DNA of 64,000 bases. Source: Paenibacillus lactis (GTDB taxonomy: Bacteria > Bacillota > Bacilli > Paenibacillales > Paenibacillaceae). Shown piece by piece: positions 41,162 to 50,374 of this stretch. The translations under genes and the position numbers were made by a program. The DNA is taken from positions 62,001 through 126,000 of the forward strand of contig NZ_JAGGKI010000012.1 of the NCBI RefSeq assembly GCF_017873605.1, read 5' to 3'. Under the pieces are notes generated by a model, which was not told the DNA's origin, did not search any database, and saw nothing but the letters and a program-made list of their open reading frames with translations. Positions within the stretch are counted from its first letter, which is position 1, and every line of letters begins with the position of its first letter.

Positions 41162-44100
41162 ATGAGGATGCAATTTATAATCGGCCGGTCGGGCAGCGGA
41201 AAAAGCACGGCCATTCGTGAAGAGATGAGCCGGAGGCTGGAGGAATCGCCCCAGGGCAACCCGATGATATTGATCGTTCCCGAACAGGGATCGTTCGAGG
41301 CGGAGCATGCGCTGGTGAACACAGGAGGCATCAAGGGCATATTTAGGGCCCAGGTGCTCAGCCTGCGCCGCTTGGCTTACCGGGTCATGCAGGAGACCGG
41401 CGGAGCAGCCAAGGTGGCGATCAGCGAGGAAGGCAAGCGGATGCTGCTGTACAAAATCCTTCGCCGCCGCAAGGAGGAGCTGGAGCTATTCGGCCCTTCG
41501 GGCGAGCAGCTCGGTTTTGTCGGCAAGCTCAGCGAGCTGTATACCGAAATGAAGCGGTATTGCATCGACGCCGCTTGCGTGGAGGAACAGCTTGAGCTGC
41601 TGACTTCCCATACAGGGGGGCCTCCGATGCTTCAGCGTAAGCTGAAGGAAATCGCCCTTATCTTTCGGGATTACGAGCTGGAAATATCGAGACTCTATAT
41701 GGACGAGGAGGACACGCTTGCGACGCTGGCCGAAAGCATTGCGGATTCGGACTATATTCGCCATGCGGATATTTGGATCGACGGCTTCCACGGCTTCACT
41801 CCCCAGGAATATCGAGTCATCCGCGAGCTGCTGGCCCATGCAAGACAGGTGACGATTGCGCTTACCTTGGACAAGCCTTATCCAACAGGGGGCATTCCCC
41901 ATGAGCTGGACCTGTTCCATCCTACGGCTAGCACGTACATAAAGCTAAAAGGGATCGCGGACGAGCTGGGCGCGGATACCGAGCACCGCATGCTTGCGCC
42001 GGAAGTCCCTCCCCGTTTCAGTGAACGACCGGTGCTGGCCCATCTGGAGCGCGGCTATGACAGGAGAATGCGCTGGCGGGGAGAGGCGGGCACGCAAGCG
42101 GATGGCTTGCGGCTCTATGCAGCCGCCAATCGCCGCGCCGAAATCGAGGGAGCGATCCGGGAGATGCTCCGCCTGGCGCAGGAAGAAGGGGCCCGGTACC
42201 GGGATATGGCGGTATTCGTCCGCAACCTGGGCGATTATGAGCATCTGATCGGCCCGTTGTTCCGGGAGTATGGCATTCCGTATTTCCTTGATCAGAAACG
42301 GAGCGAGCTTCACCATCCGGTGGTGGAGTTTGTCCGCTCGGCTTTGGATGTCAGCTTGCGCCGCTGGCGGTACGAGGACGTCTTCCGCTGCGTCAAGACC
42401 GATCTTTTGCTCCCGCTTGACGGTTCATTGTCCCGGGAAGATATGGACCGCCTCGAGAATCACGTGCTGGCTTCAGGCATTCAGGGCTCCCGCTGGACGG
42501 ATGGCCGCCCATGGAAGGGTGCGCCCAGCCTCTCGCTGGAGGAAGGGGAAACGAAAGCCCGCGGTACGGAAGAGCTGCAGCGTATTGAATATGCCAGGGC
42601 TGCCGTTGCGTCAGTCCTGCATCCATTTGAGAAGCGTCTGAAGAAGGCGGCAACCGCCCGCGAGCAATGTACGGCCGTCTTCCGCTTGTTGGAGGAAGCG
42701 GATGTGCCGGAGAAGCTGGAGCTTCTGAGCAGAGCGGCGCTTGAGGCCGGCCGTCCCGAAGAGGCGAGGGAGCACCGCCAGGTATGGGGGGCTGTGCTGG
42801 GACTGCTGGATCAGATCGTGGAGATGATGGGGGATGAAAAGCTCAGCACCGAGCTGTTCGCCGGTATATTGGATACCGGGCTCACGGAATTGAAGATGGC
42901 CCTCGTCCCGCCGTCGCTGGATCAGGTGCTGATCGGCAGCATGGATCGGACGCGGACGGGTGGCGTTAAATATGCGTTTTTGCTCGGGGTGAACGACGGA
43001 GTGCTCCCGGCGCAGTTTGAGGATGACGGGATATTGACGGAACAGGAGCGCAGCGGCCTGGCGGAGCGCGGATTGGAGCTTGCCCCGACCATATCGAGGA
43101 GGCTTCTGGACGAACGCTTCCTGATCTATAATGCTTTGACTACGGCCAGCATGCAGCTGTGGGTCAGCTATCCCGCCGCGGACGATGAGGGCAAGACGCT
43201 GCTCCCATCCGAGGTGATCCGCCATTTGAAGCTGATGTTTCAGATCGGCGAGGGGCCGCTCGCATCTCGGCCGCATGCCGGGCAATCCCCTGAGGAGCAG
43301 GCGGGATACGTGACCCGGCCCGGGAAGACGATCGCTTATTTGACCAGCCGGCTGCGGGATTGGCGAAACGGAGAGGAGCTCCCAGACCTCTGGTGGCATG
43401 CTTATAATTGGTTCGCCGGCCAGCCGGAATGGAAGACGCGGCTCGGCGTAATGCTGTCCTCTTTAACCTATCGCAATGAAGGGCGAAATCTGACGGAGAA
43501 GACAAGCCGGCGCCTGTACGGCGTAAGGCTTGCGACAAGCGTATCCCGGATGGAACGCTTCGTTGCGTGCCCGTTTTCGCATTTTGCGTCCCACGGATTG
43601 AAGCTGCGGGAACGGCAGCTTTACCGTCTGCAAGCTCCGGACATCGGCCAGCTGTTCCATGCAGCTTTAAGCCAGATGGCGGTGAAGTTTCAATCGGAGC
43701 ATCGAAGCTGGGGCGACCTGACGGCCGAGGAGTGTTTGCGCGAAGCGGAACAGACCGTGGACCGGCTGGCTCCGATGCTTCAGGGCGAAATTTTGCTGAG
43801 CTCCAAACGCTACGGCTACATCTCGCGAAAGCTGAAGAATATTGTCGGCCGAGCTTCTGTCATTCTGGGCGAGCAGGCGCGCCGCGGCAAGTTCGAGCCG
43901 GTCGGCCTTGAGCTTGATTTCGGTCCCGGCAAGCCGCTGCCTCCCCTTACCTTTGAGCTGGATAACGGGGTGAAAATGGAGGTCGTAGGACGGATTGACC
44001 GGGTCGACATGGCCCGGGGCGAGCATGGCGTCATGCTTCGGGTGATTGACTACAAATCGAGCCAGAAGGATCTCCGTCTGCACGAGGTGTACTACGGACT

Positions 44101-44680
44101 ATCCTTGCAGATGCTGACTTATCTGGACGTGCTGTTGACCTATGCGGAGCTGTGGATCGGGGAACAGGCGCTGCCGGCAGGCACGCTGTATTTCCACGTC
44201 CATGATCCGGTGCTGCAGTCGGCTAACGGCATGACGCCGGAGGCGGCAGCGGAGGAGCTGCTGAAGCGGTATAAGATGAAGGGGCTGCTGCTTGCAGACC
44301 GCGAAGCGGTATCCCTCATGGACTCTTATTTGGAAAAGGGTCATTCCGCGATTCTTCCGGTTGCCGTGAAGGCGGACGGCAGCTTCTACAGCAGCGCGGC
44401 CGTCGCAACCCCAGAACAGTGGGAGACGCTGTTAGCCGCGGTTCGCCGCAACATGACGACCATCGGTTCGCGAATTACCGGGGGAGATGTGGCGATCGAG
44501 CCGTACCGGATCCAGCAGGAAACAGCATGCACATACTGCGCCTATCGGCCGGTGTGCCAATTCGACGATACGATTGAGGGCAGTCAATATCAGCTGCTCG
44601 GCAAGCCGGGACGGGATCAAGTATGGGATCTGCTCGGACAAATGAAAGGAGAGGAAGCCGGTGGCAAACATGATGGCTAA
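41162..44680 (+). CDS. addB: ATP-dependent nuclease subunit AddB
   Basis: 1172 residues, the usual AddB length. A Walker A-type motif IGRSGSGKST is at residues 6-14, and the C-terminal nuclease region has VIDYKSSQ near 961. The Fe-S cluster cysteines are CPF near 801 and CTYCAYRPVC near 1123. AddAB processes double-strand breaks to Chi sites and loads RecA. The start is ATG 41162 with GAGGCG five bases upstream; a second in-frame ATG follows six bases later. The end overlaps addA by 20 nt, so the two are coupled. Confidence 0.97.
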   Translation: MRMQFIIGRSGSGKSTAIREEMSRRLEESPQGNPMILIVPEQGSFEAEHALVNTGGIKGIFRAQVLSLRRLAYRVMQETGGAAKVAISEEGKRMLLYKILRRRKEELELFGPSGEQLGFVGKLSELYTEMKRYCIDAACVEEQLELLTSHTGGPPMLQRKLKEIALIFRDYELEISRLYMDEEDTLATLAESIADSDYIRHADIWIDGFHGFTPQEYRVIRELLAHARQVTIALTLDKPYPTGGIPHELDLFHPTASTYIKLKGIADELGADTEHRMLAPEVPPRFSERPVLAHLERGYDRRMRWRGEAGTQADGLRLYAAANRRAEIEGAIREMLRLAQEEGARYRDMAVFVRNLGDYEHLIGPLFREYGIPYFLDQKRSELHHPVVEFVRSALDVSLRRWRYEDVFRCVKTDLLLPLDGSLSREDMDRLENHVLASGIQGSRWTDGRPWKGAPSLSLEEGETKARGTEELQRIEYARAAVASVLHPFEKRLKKAATAREQCTAVFRLLEEADVPEKLELLSRAALEAGRPEEAREHRQVWGAVLGLLDQIVEMMGDEKLSTELFAGILDTGLTELKMALVPPSLDQVLIGSMDRTRTGGVKYAFLLGVNDGVLPAQFEDDGILTEQERSGLAERGLELAPTISRRLLDERFLIYNALTTASMQLWVSYPAADDEGKTLLPSEVIRHLKLMFQIGEGPLASRPHAGQSPEEQAGYVTRPGKTIAYLTSRLRDWRNGEELPDLWWHAYNWFAGQPEWKTRLGVMLSSLTYRNEGRNLTEKTSRRLYGVRLATSVSRMERFVACPFSHFASHGLKLRERQLYRLQAPDIGQLFHAALSQMAVKFQSEHRSWGDLTAEECLREAEQTVDRLAPMLQGEILLSSKRYGYISRKLKNIVGRASVILGEQARRGKFEPVGLELDFGPGKPLPPLTFELDNGVKMEVVGRIDRVDMARGEHGVMLRVIDYKSSQKDLRLHEVYYGLSLQMLTYLDVLLTYAELWIGEQALPAGTLYFHVHDPVLQSANGMTPEAAAEELLKRYKMKGLLLADREAVSLMDSYLEKGHSAILPVAVKADGSFYSSAAVATPEQWETLLAAVRRNMTTIGSRITGGDVAIEPYRIQQETACTYCAYRPVCQFDDTIEGSQYQLLGKPGRDQVWDLLGQMKGEEAGGKHDG

Positions 44681-47600
44681 GCCAGAGGGCAGCATGTGGA
44701 GCGACGATCAATGGAAAGCCATTGCGCGCTCCGGCGACGATATTCTGGTCGCGGCAGCGGCAGGCTCAGGCAAAACGGCGGTGCTCGTCGAACGGATCAT
44801 TCGCAAAATCCTGGACGAGTCGTCGGGATTCAGCGTGGATCGCCTGCTTGTCGCGACCTTCACCAAAGCCGCCGCGGCTGAAATGCGGCAGCGGATCAGA
44901 GAGGCGCTGGAACGGGAGCTGGACCTGGATCCCGAGAATGAGCACATTCGGCGCCAGCTGGCTTTGCTCGGCAGGGCGTCCATCACGACCCTGCACTCCT
45001 TCTGTATGGAGGTCATCCGCCGATATTACCAGTTGATTCCGCTCGACCCCGGCTTCCGGATTTTGAATGAGCATGAAGCCGATCTGATGCGTCAGGAGCT
45101 GCTGGAGGAGCTGTTCGAAGAAAAGTACGGGGAATCGGAAGGTGAGCCCGGAAGCAACTTCATGCGGCTGGCCGACTGGTTCAGCGGCGAACGGACGGAT
45201 GATGCGCTGTACCGGCTTGTTCAGCGGCTTTACGATTTTTCACGGAGCCATCCGTGGCCGGAGCGCTGGCTGCGGGATACGGCCGCCAGCTTCGAGGCGA
45301 AGGATACGGAACAGCTGGGCCGGACGCCGTGGGTGCACAGCATCCTGGCGGATGCCCGGCTCGCGTTAAGCGGAGCAGCCGGGCTGCTGGAGCAAGCGCG
45401 GGCGATTGCGCTTCAGCCGGGCGGACCGGCGGCGTACGCCGACAATTTGGAGGAAGACGCGGCGCTTGTCGGCTCCCTGCTTGAGGCGGTTCAACACTCT
45501 CCGTGGGAATCGCTGTACGAAACTTTCCGCGACGCCTCCTTCGGCAAGCTGAAATCGATCCGCAAGGCCGAGATCATTCCCGAGCTCCAGGAGCAGGTCA
45601 AGGAGCTGAGAGAGCAAGCGAAGAAAACCGTCAATGAGCTAAAGGGCGCCTTATTCGGCCGGCCGGCACGCGAATTTCTGCGGGAGCTCCAAACGGCCGC
45701 GCCGCTGATGAAGGAGCTTGCCGAGACGGTCATTCTCTTTGGCGAACGCTACCGCGAAGCGAAAGCGGCCAAAGGCATGGTCGATTTTAATGATCTGGAG
45801 CACTACTGCCTTCATATCTTGCGGCATCCCGATTCCGAACCGGGCCGCATGCTGCCTTCGGATGCTGCAATGGAATACAGGCAGCAATTCGACGAGGTGC
45901 TCCTGGACGAATACCAGGATACCAACAGCGTGCAGGAGGACATCGTCCGCCTCATTTCCCGCGAAGCGCCAGGGAACCGGTTTATGGTCGGCGACGTCAA
46001 GCAGAGCATTTACCGTTTCCGCCTCGCGGAGCCGGGACTGTTCCTGGATAAATACAAAAGCTACGGCGCAGGCGATGCCGGCGAGGAAACAAGCCTCGCG
46101 GGAATCCGGATCGATCTGGCCCGCAACTTCCGCAGCCGCATGGAGGTCGTGGATGCCGTGAACATGCTGTTCAGGCAGATCATGAACGAGTCCGTGGCTG
46201 AGATCGCCTATGATTCGCGGGCCGAGCTTGTTTGCGGCGCCTCGTTTCCGGAACAGGAAGGCGAGGGCGGCAGCCCTTATAAACCGGAGCTGCTGCTGAT
46301 TGACCGAAGCGGAAGCAGCGCCGATCCGGAGAGCGGGGAGTCGGCTGATGACGACGAAAGCGCAGGTCTTGAGCTTGAGGCCGCCGAGATGGAGACGGCC
46401 CAGCTTGAAGCAAGGGCGATCATCGGCAGAATCCGCCAGATGATCGGGGAAACCGGCAAGCCGCTCATGATTTATGATAAATCGCTCAAATCGATGCGTC
46501 CGGTGGAGTATGGCGATATGGTCATCCTGCTTCGCTCGGCCATGATCTGGGCGCCTTTAATGATGGAAGAGCTCCGCCTGGCGGGCATTCCCGCCGTCGG
46601 AGAGCAGAATAAAGGATATTTTCAGGCAACGGAAGTCGAGATCATGCTCTCGCTGCTTGCGGTCATCGATAACCCCAGGCAGGACATCCCGCTCGCTTCC
46701 GTGCTGCGCTCGCCGCTGGTCGGATTGACCGAGGAGGAGCTGGCCCAGGTCCGCCTCTGCGCCAAAGGAACTTATTATGACGCGCTGAAGGCTGCCTGCG
46801 CGGTCCGCAGAACACCGTCCGCAGCGGCATCCCCGGCATCGGGGCTGGTGGACGGCGCATGGAGCCTGGGAGAGGAGCTGGAGGGGCTGGCCGAGGCGGC
46901 TGCCGGACATGAGCTCGTGACCGGGGTAAGCGCCCTAAATGCATCCGCTGATCCAGAAGCCGTGGCTGACATTTCTCCGGAGCTCGGCCTTAAGCTGGAC
47001 CTGTTCATGGGACGGCTGCAGCGCTGGCGGGAGGAGGCTCGTCAGGGCGGGCTAAGCGACCTCATCTGGCGTATATACAGCGAGACAGGGTATTTGGACT
47101 GGATTTCCGGCCTTCCCGGAGGCAAGCAGCGCCAGGGGAATTTAACGGCATTGTATGACCGGGCGGTTCGGTATGAGCAGGATACCTCCTCGAGGGGATT
47201 GTTCCGCTTTCTGACCTTTATCTCCCGTCTGCGGGAGCGAGGCTGCGATCTGGGGGCAGCGAGCTCGGCAGAGAGTCATGGCAATGCGGTACGGCTGATG
47301 ACGATCCATAAGAGCAAGGGACTGGAGTTCCCGGTCGTGTTCGTTGCCGGGGTGTCCAAAAATTTCAATCAGCAGGATTTGAACGCGCCTTTTCTGATGC
47401 ACAAGGAGCTGGGCTTTGGTCCGAAATTCGTGGACGAAGACATGCGGGTCACCTATCCGACCCTGCCGAATCTGGCGATCCGACGCCGATCCCAGCTGGA
47501 GCTGCTGGCCGAAGAGATGCGGGTGCTGTATGTGGCCCTTACCCGTCCGAAGGAGAAAATGATTCTGGTCGGCACGGTGAAGGATTTGTCGAAACGGGCA

Positions 47601-48866
47601 GGGGCTTGGGCCCAGGCCGACAGCCATCCGGAGCTCCTGCTGCCCGACTACTTGCTGGCTAGAGGCCGGAGCTACTTGGATTGGATCGGTCCGGCGGTCA
47701 TCCGCCACCCGTCCGCAGGCCAGCTTCGCGAGCTTGCAGGTTTGCCGGTGAACAGCGAAGGCGCTGCTCTGTCGAAGGATCCATCCGATTGGATCTTCGC
47801 CGTCGAGACGCCGGAGTCATTGCTGGAGCCGCCGGGCATCGTGATCGATGAAGAGGGGGATCGCGGACAGGAGCGTTTTGAACGGATGAAGGCCGTGCAG
47901 CGGCTTGAGCCGGTGCCGATCGAGGAGGCTGATGCAGATTCAGGCGGCAAAGATGCAGAAAGCCGGGAAGCCGTTAATCGAAAGCTGTCTTGGGTCTACC
48001 CTTATGAAGCCGTGAGCGGTATCTCGGCGAAGACGTCCGTCACGGAGATGAAAAAGCTGCTGGCGATGCAGGAAGAGCCGTCGCTCGACTTGGTTGAGGA
48101 GCGGGCGGTTAGGCGCGGCGCGCAGGAGGGGCTGTTTGCGGGCATTTCAGCGTATTCGCCGGATTCAGACCATAACGGCTATCCATCGGCCGCCTTTACT
48201 TTGAACCTTCGCCGCCCGAAATTTATGGAGGCGCAAAAGCTGACCCCTGCCGAACGCGGGACGGTCTATCATACATTGATGCAGCATCTGCCTCTTGGCA
48301 ATTTCCAAGAAAGAGAGGCCGGAGCTGCGGATGTGGAAGCGCAAGAACCGACCGGCCGACGGCTTCACGAATCCGAAGCTCTGATCGCTGATCTGGTTCA
48401 GCGAAAGATTATTACTCCTGAGCAGGCTGCAGCCGTGGAACCATCCGATATCAGCCGCTTGTTTGAAAGCGAGGTGGGGCAGCAGCTGCTGGCAGCCGAG
48501 GAGGTATGGCGGGAGATGCCGTTTTCCTATGCGCTGCCTGCTGCGGATGCTTATCAGGGGCTTGCCTTTCTCGAGGAGCTGTCCCCGCAGGGCGCTTCGG
48601 ACCGGCCGGATGTCCGGCTGCTCCAGGATGAGACGGTGCTGGTTCAAGGGGTCGTCGACTGCATGTTCCGCCGCGAAGGCAGGCTGGTGCTGCTTGATTA
48701 CAAAACGGACCGGGTGCTGGAGCACCGGGGAGGCCTTCAGGCGCTTGCGGAACAGTACCGTTTTCAATTGGAGCTGTATGCGAAGGCGCTGGAGGATATT
48801 TTGGGCGAGCCTGTGCATGAGAAGTGGCTGTACTTTTTTGACGGGGGCCATGCGGTTAGGATATAA
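44661..48866 (+). CDS. addA: ATP-dependent helicase/nuclease subunit AddA
   Basis: 1401 residues, somewhat longer than B. subtilis AddA (1232). UvrD-type helicase motifs: AAAAGSGKTAVLVERI (about 30), LLDEYQDTNSVQ (about 413), MTIHKSKGLEFPVVF (about 880) and LYVALTRPKEKM; a RecB nuclease domain at the end has LLDYKTDR near 1343. Additional acidic, low-complexity stretches (about 545-575 and 1080-1110) explain the extra length. GTG 44661 has AAGGAGAGG upstream; ATGs three and four codons later are alternatives. Confidence 0.97.
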   Translation: MANMMAKPEGSMWSDDQWKAIARSGDDILVAAAAGSGKTAVLVERIIRKILDESSGFSVDRLLVATFTKAAAAEMRQRIREALERELDLDPENEHIRRQLALLGRASITTLHSFCMEVIRRYYQLIPLDPGFRILNEHEADLMRQELLEELFEEKYGESEGEPGSNFMRLADWFSGERTDDALYRLVQRLYDFSRSHPWPERWLRDTAASFEAKDTEQLGRTPWVHSILADARLALSGAAGLLEQARAIALQPGGPAAYADNLEEDAALVGSLLEAVQHSPWESLYETFRDASFGKLKSIRKAEIIPELQEQVKELREQAKKTVNELKGALFGRPAREFLRELQTAAPLMKELAETVILFGERYREAKAAKGMVDFNDLEHYCLHILRHPDSEPGRMLPSDAAMEYRQQFDEVLLDEYQDTNSVQEDIVRLISREAPGNRFMVGDVKQSIYRFRLAEPGLFLDKYKSYGAGDAGEETSLAGIRIDLARNFRSRMEVVDAVNMLFRQIMNESVAEIAYDSRAELVCGASFPEQEGEGGSPYKPELLLIDRSGSSADPESGESADDDESAGLELEAAEMETAQLEARAIIGRIRQMIGETGKPLMIYDKSLKSMRPVEYGDMVILLRSAMIWAPLMMEELRLAGIPAVGEQNKGYFQATEVEIMLSLLAVIDNPRQDIPLASVLRSPLVGLTEEELAQVRLCAKGTYYDALKAACAVRRTPSAAASPASGLVDGAWSLGEELEGLAEAAAGHELVTGVSALNASADPEAVADISPELGLKLDLFMGRLQRWREEARQGGLSDLIWRIYSETGYLDWISGLPGGKQRQGNLTALYDRAVRYEQDTSSRGLFRFLTFISRLRERGCDLGAASSAESHGNAVRLMTIHKSKGLEFPVVFVAGVSKNFNQQDLNAPFLMHKELGFGPKFVDEDMRVTYPTLPNLAIRRRSQLELLAEEMRVLYVALTRPKEKMILVGTVKDLSKRAGAWAQADSHPELLLPDYLLARGRSYLDWIGPAVIRHPSAGQLRELAGLPVNSEGAALSKDPSDWIFAVETPESLLEPPGIVIDEEGDRGQERFERMKAVQRLEPVPIEEADADSGGKDAESREAVNRKLSWVYPYEAVSGISAKTSVTEMKKLLAMQEEPSLDLVEERAVRRGAQEGLFAGISAYSPDSDHNGYPSAAFTLNLRRPKFMEAQKLTPAERGTVYHTLMQHLPLGNFQEREAGAADVEAQEPTGRRLHESEALIADLVQRKIITPEQAAAVEPSDISRLFESEVGQQLLAAEEVWREMPFSYALPAADAYQGLAFLEELSPQGASDRPDVRLLQDETVLVQGVVDCMFRREGRLVLLDYKTDRVLEHRGGLQALAEQYRFQLELYAKALEDILGEPVHEKWLYFFDGGHAVRI

Positions 48867-49192
48867 ACTTTTTGGCGGCTATGCGGTTTCCTGAAATTCA
48901 GTCTACACGGCGTCAGCCCTTTCGGATATGGTCATGGTCCATGCACCGGTTGACCGAACGAAAGCGATACTGAGCCATTACTGATTGTTTGTTTTAAAAT
49001 GTCGAAGGTGCTGGGGCTGCGCCGAGACTTATCTAGCGGTATCGGTCTGCGTATGATCGAGCCGAGCTTTGCACGGTGAAGGAATTATTTATTATTTTAT
49101 AAAGCAATGATTTTATGGTTTGCTTAAGGGCTTTAAACCCTTTTGACGGTACCAAAAAAGAATGTTTATATCGGGGGAGGAGAGATGCAGCG
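48867..49192. other. Non-coding gap between addA and sbcD
   Basis: About 326 nt, A/T-rich in the second half. TTGCAC at 49069-49074 followed by an A/T run may be an sbcD promoter, but no -10 box is at the right distance. A small AAGGG/CCCTT hairpin lies at 49126-49142. No SOS-type (GAAC-N4-GTTC) operator was seen. Confidence 0.45.
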
Positions 49193-50374
49193 ATGCGCAT
49201 TTTGCATACGGGGGACTGGCATCTGGGCAAGACGCTGGAGGGCCGGAGCCGGCTCGCGGAGCAGGAGCGGTTTCTGGAGGAGCTGGTTCAGCTTGCGGAT
49301 GATCAACAGGCCGATCTGATTTTGATGGCCGGCGATGTGTATGATTCGGTCAATCCGCCCGCAGCGGCGGAGCAGCTGTTCTACGATGCGGCGGCGAGAT
49401 TGACGGAAGGCGGCCGACCCATGGTCGTCATCGCCGGCAATCATGACCAGCCGGAGCGCGTATCTTCGATTACGCCGCTCGTATCGAACCGGGGGATCAC
49501 GCTGATCGGCATGCCCGTCTCCGATGTTGTCACCACCGTGTCTGCACGAACAGGGGAAACCGCCAAAATCGCCGCTCTGCCCTATCCGTCGGAAGCGAGG
49601 CTCAATGAGCTGCTCGCCTTGGACGGGGATGAGGATCAGCTGCGCCGCGCATACAGCGAGCGGGTCGGCATGCTCATGAAGCGGTTGGCCCATGCGTTTA
49701 CGCCGGGCACGGTAAACCTTGCGATGAGCCATATCTATGTGCTTGGCGGTGTGGAATGCGATTCGGAGCGTCCGATTCAAGTCGGCGGCGCATATACGGT
49801 CGATCCGTCGGCATTGGCCGTGGGAGCGTCCTATACCGCGCTCGGACATCTTCACAGGGCCCAGGCTGTAAAAGGGGAAGGGGTGATCCGCTACAGCGGC
49901 TCACCGCTGGCCTACAGCTTCTCGGAAGCCGGGCAGGCGAAGTCCGTCACGATGATCGACGTTGCGCCCGGAGGCAGCCCTGTCATCGAGGAAGTGTTCC
50001 TTACGAGCGGCAGGCCTTTAGTCAGATGGAAAGCGAAGGGCGGGCTGGAGGAAGTGTACCGGTGGCTGGATGAGGACCGGGACGCCAATGCTTTCATCGA
50101 TCTGGAAATTACGTTGACGGAGGCGATGGGGCTTGCGGATATTCAGCGTCTGCGCAAAAGCAGGGACGGTATCGTACATATCCGGCCGGTCTATCCGGAG
50201 ATGGAGGCGCTGGAGCTTGAGATCGAGCGCTCGCGTATTCCGCTGCCCGATCTGTTCCGCAAGTTCTACCAGAGGCAGACCGGCGGGGCAGAACCGGAGG
50301 ATCAACTGGTTCAGCTGTTTCTGGAGCTGGTCGAAGAGGAAGATCAGGATGCGGCGGAGGTGAGCGGCGCATGA
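49193..50374 (+). CDS. sbcD: Exonuclease SbcD (Mre11-type nuclease)
   Basis: 393 residues of the calcineurin-like phosphoesterase fold with the nuclease motifs GDWHLGK, GDVYDS, GNHDQPER and GHLH. SbcD is the nuclease of the SbcCD complex, which opens hairpins and removes protein-blocked DNA ends. ATG 49193 is preferred for the GGGGGAGGAGAG site; an ATG at 49115 would add 26 residues with no site. It overlaps sbcC by 4 nt (ATGA), so the subunits are translationally coupled. Confidence 0.97.
   Translation: MRILHTGDWHLGKTLEGRSRLAEQERFLEELVQLADDQQADLILMAGDVYDSVNPPAAAEQLFYDAAARLTEGGRPMVVIAGNHDQPERVSSITPLVSNRGITLIGMPVSDVVTTVSARTGETAKIAALPYPSEARLNELLALDGDEDQLRRAYSERVGMLMKRLAHAFTPGTVNLAMSHIYVLGGVECDSERPIQVGGAYTVDPSALAVGASYTALGHLHRAQAVKGEGVIRYSGSPLAYSFSEAGQAKSVTMIDVAPGGSPVIEEVFLTSGRPLVRWKAKGGLEEVYRWLDEDRDANAFIDLEITLTEAMGLADIQRLRKSRDGIVHIRPVYPEMEALELEIERSRIPLPDLFRKFYQRQTGGAEPEDQLVQLFLELVEEEDQDAAEVSGA

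Noticed and set aside
48900..49142. LexA-type operator near sbcD (CGGTTGACCGAACG)
   Set aside because: The half-sites do not form GAAC-N4-GTTC; the similarity is limited to one CGAAC.
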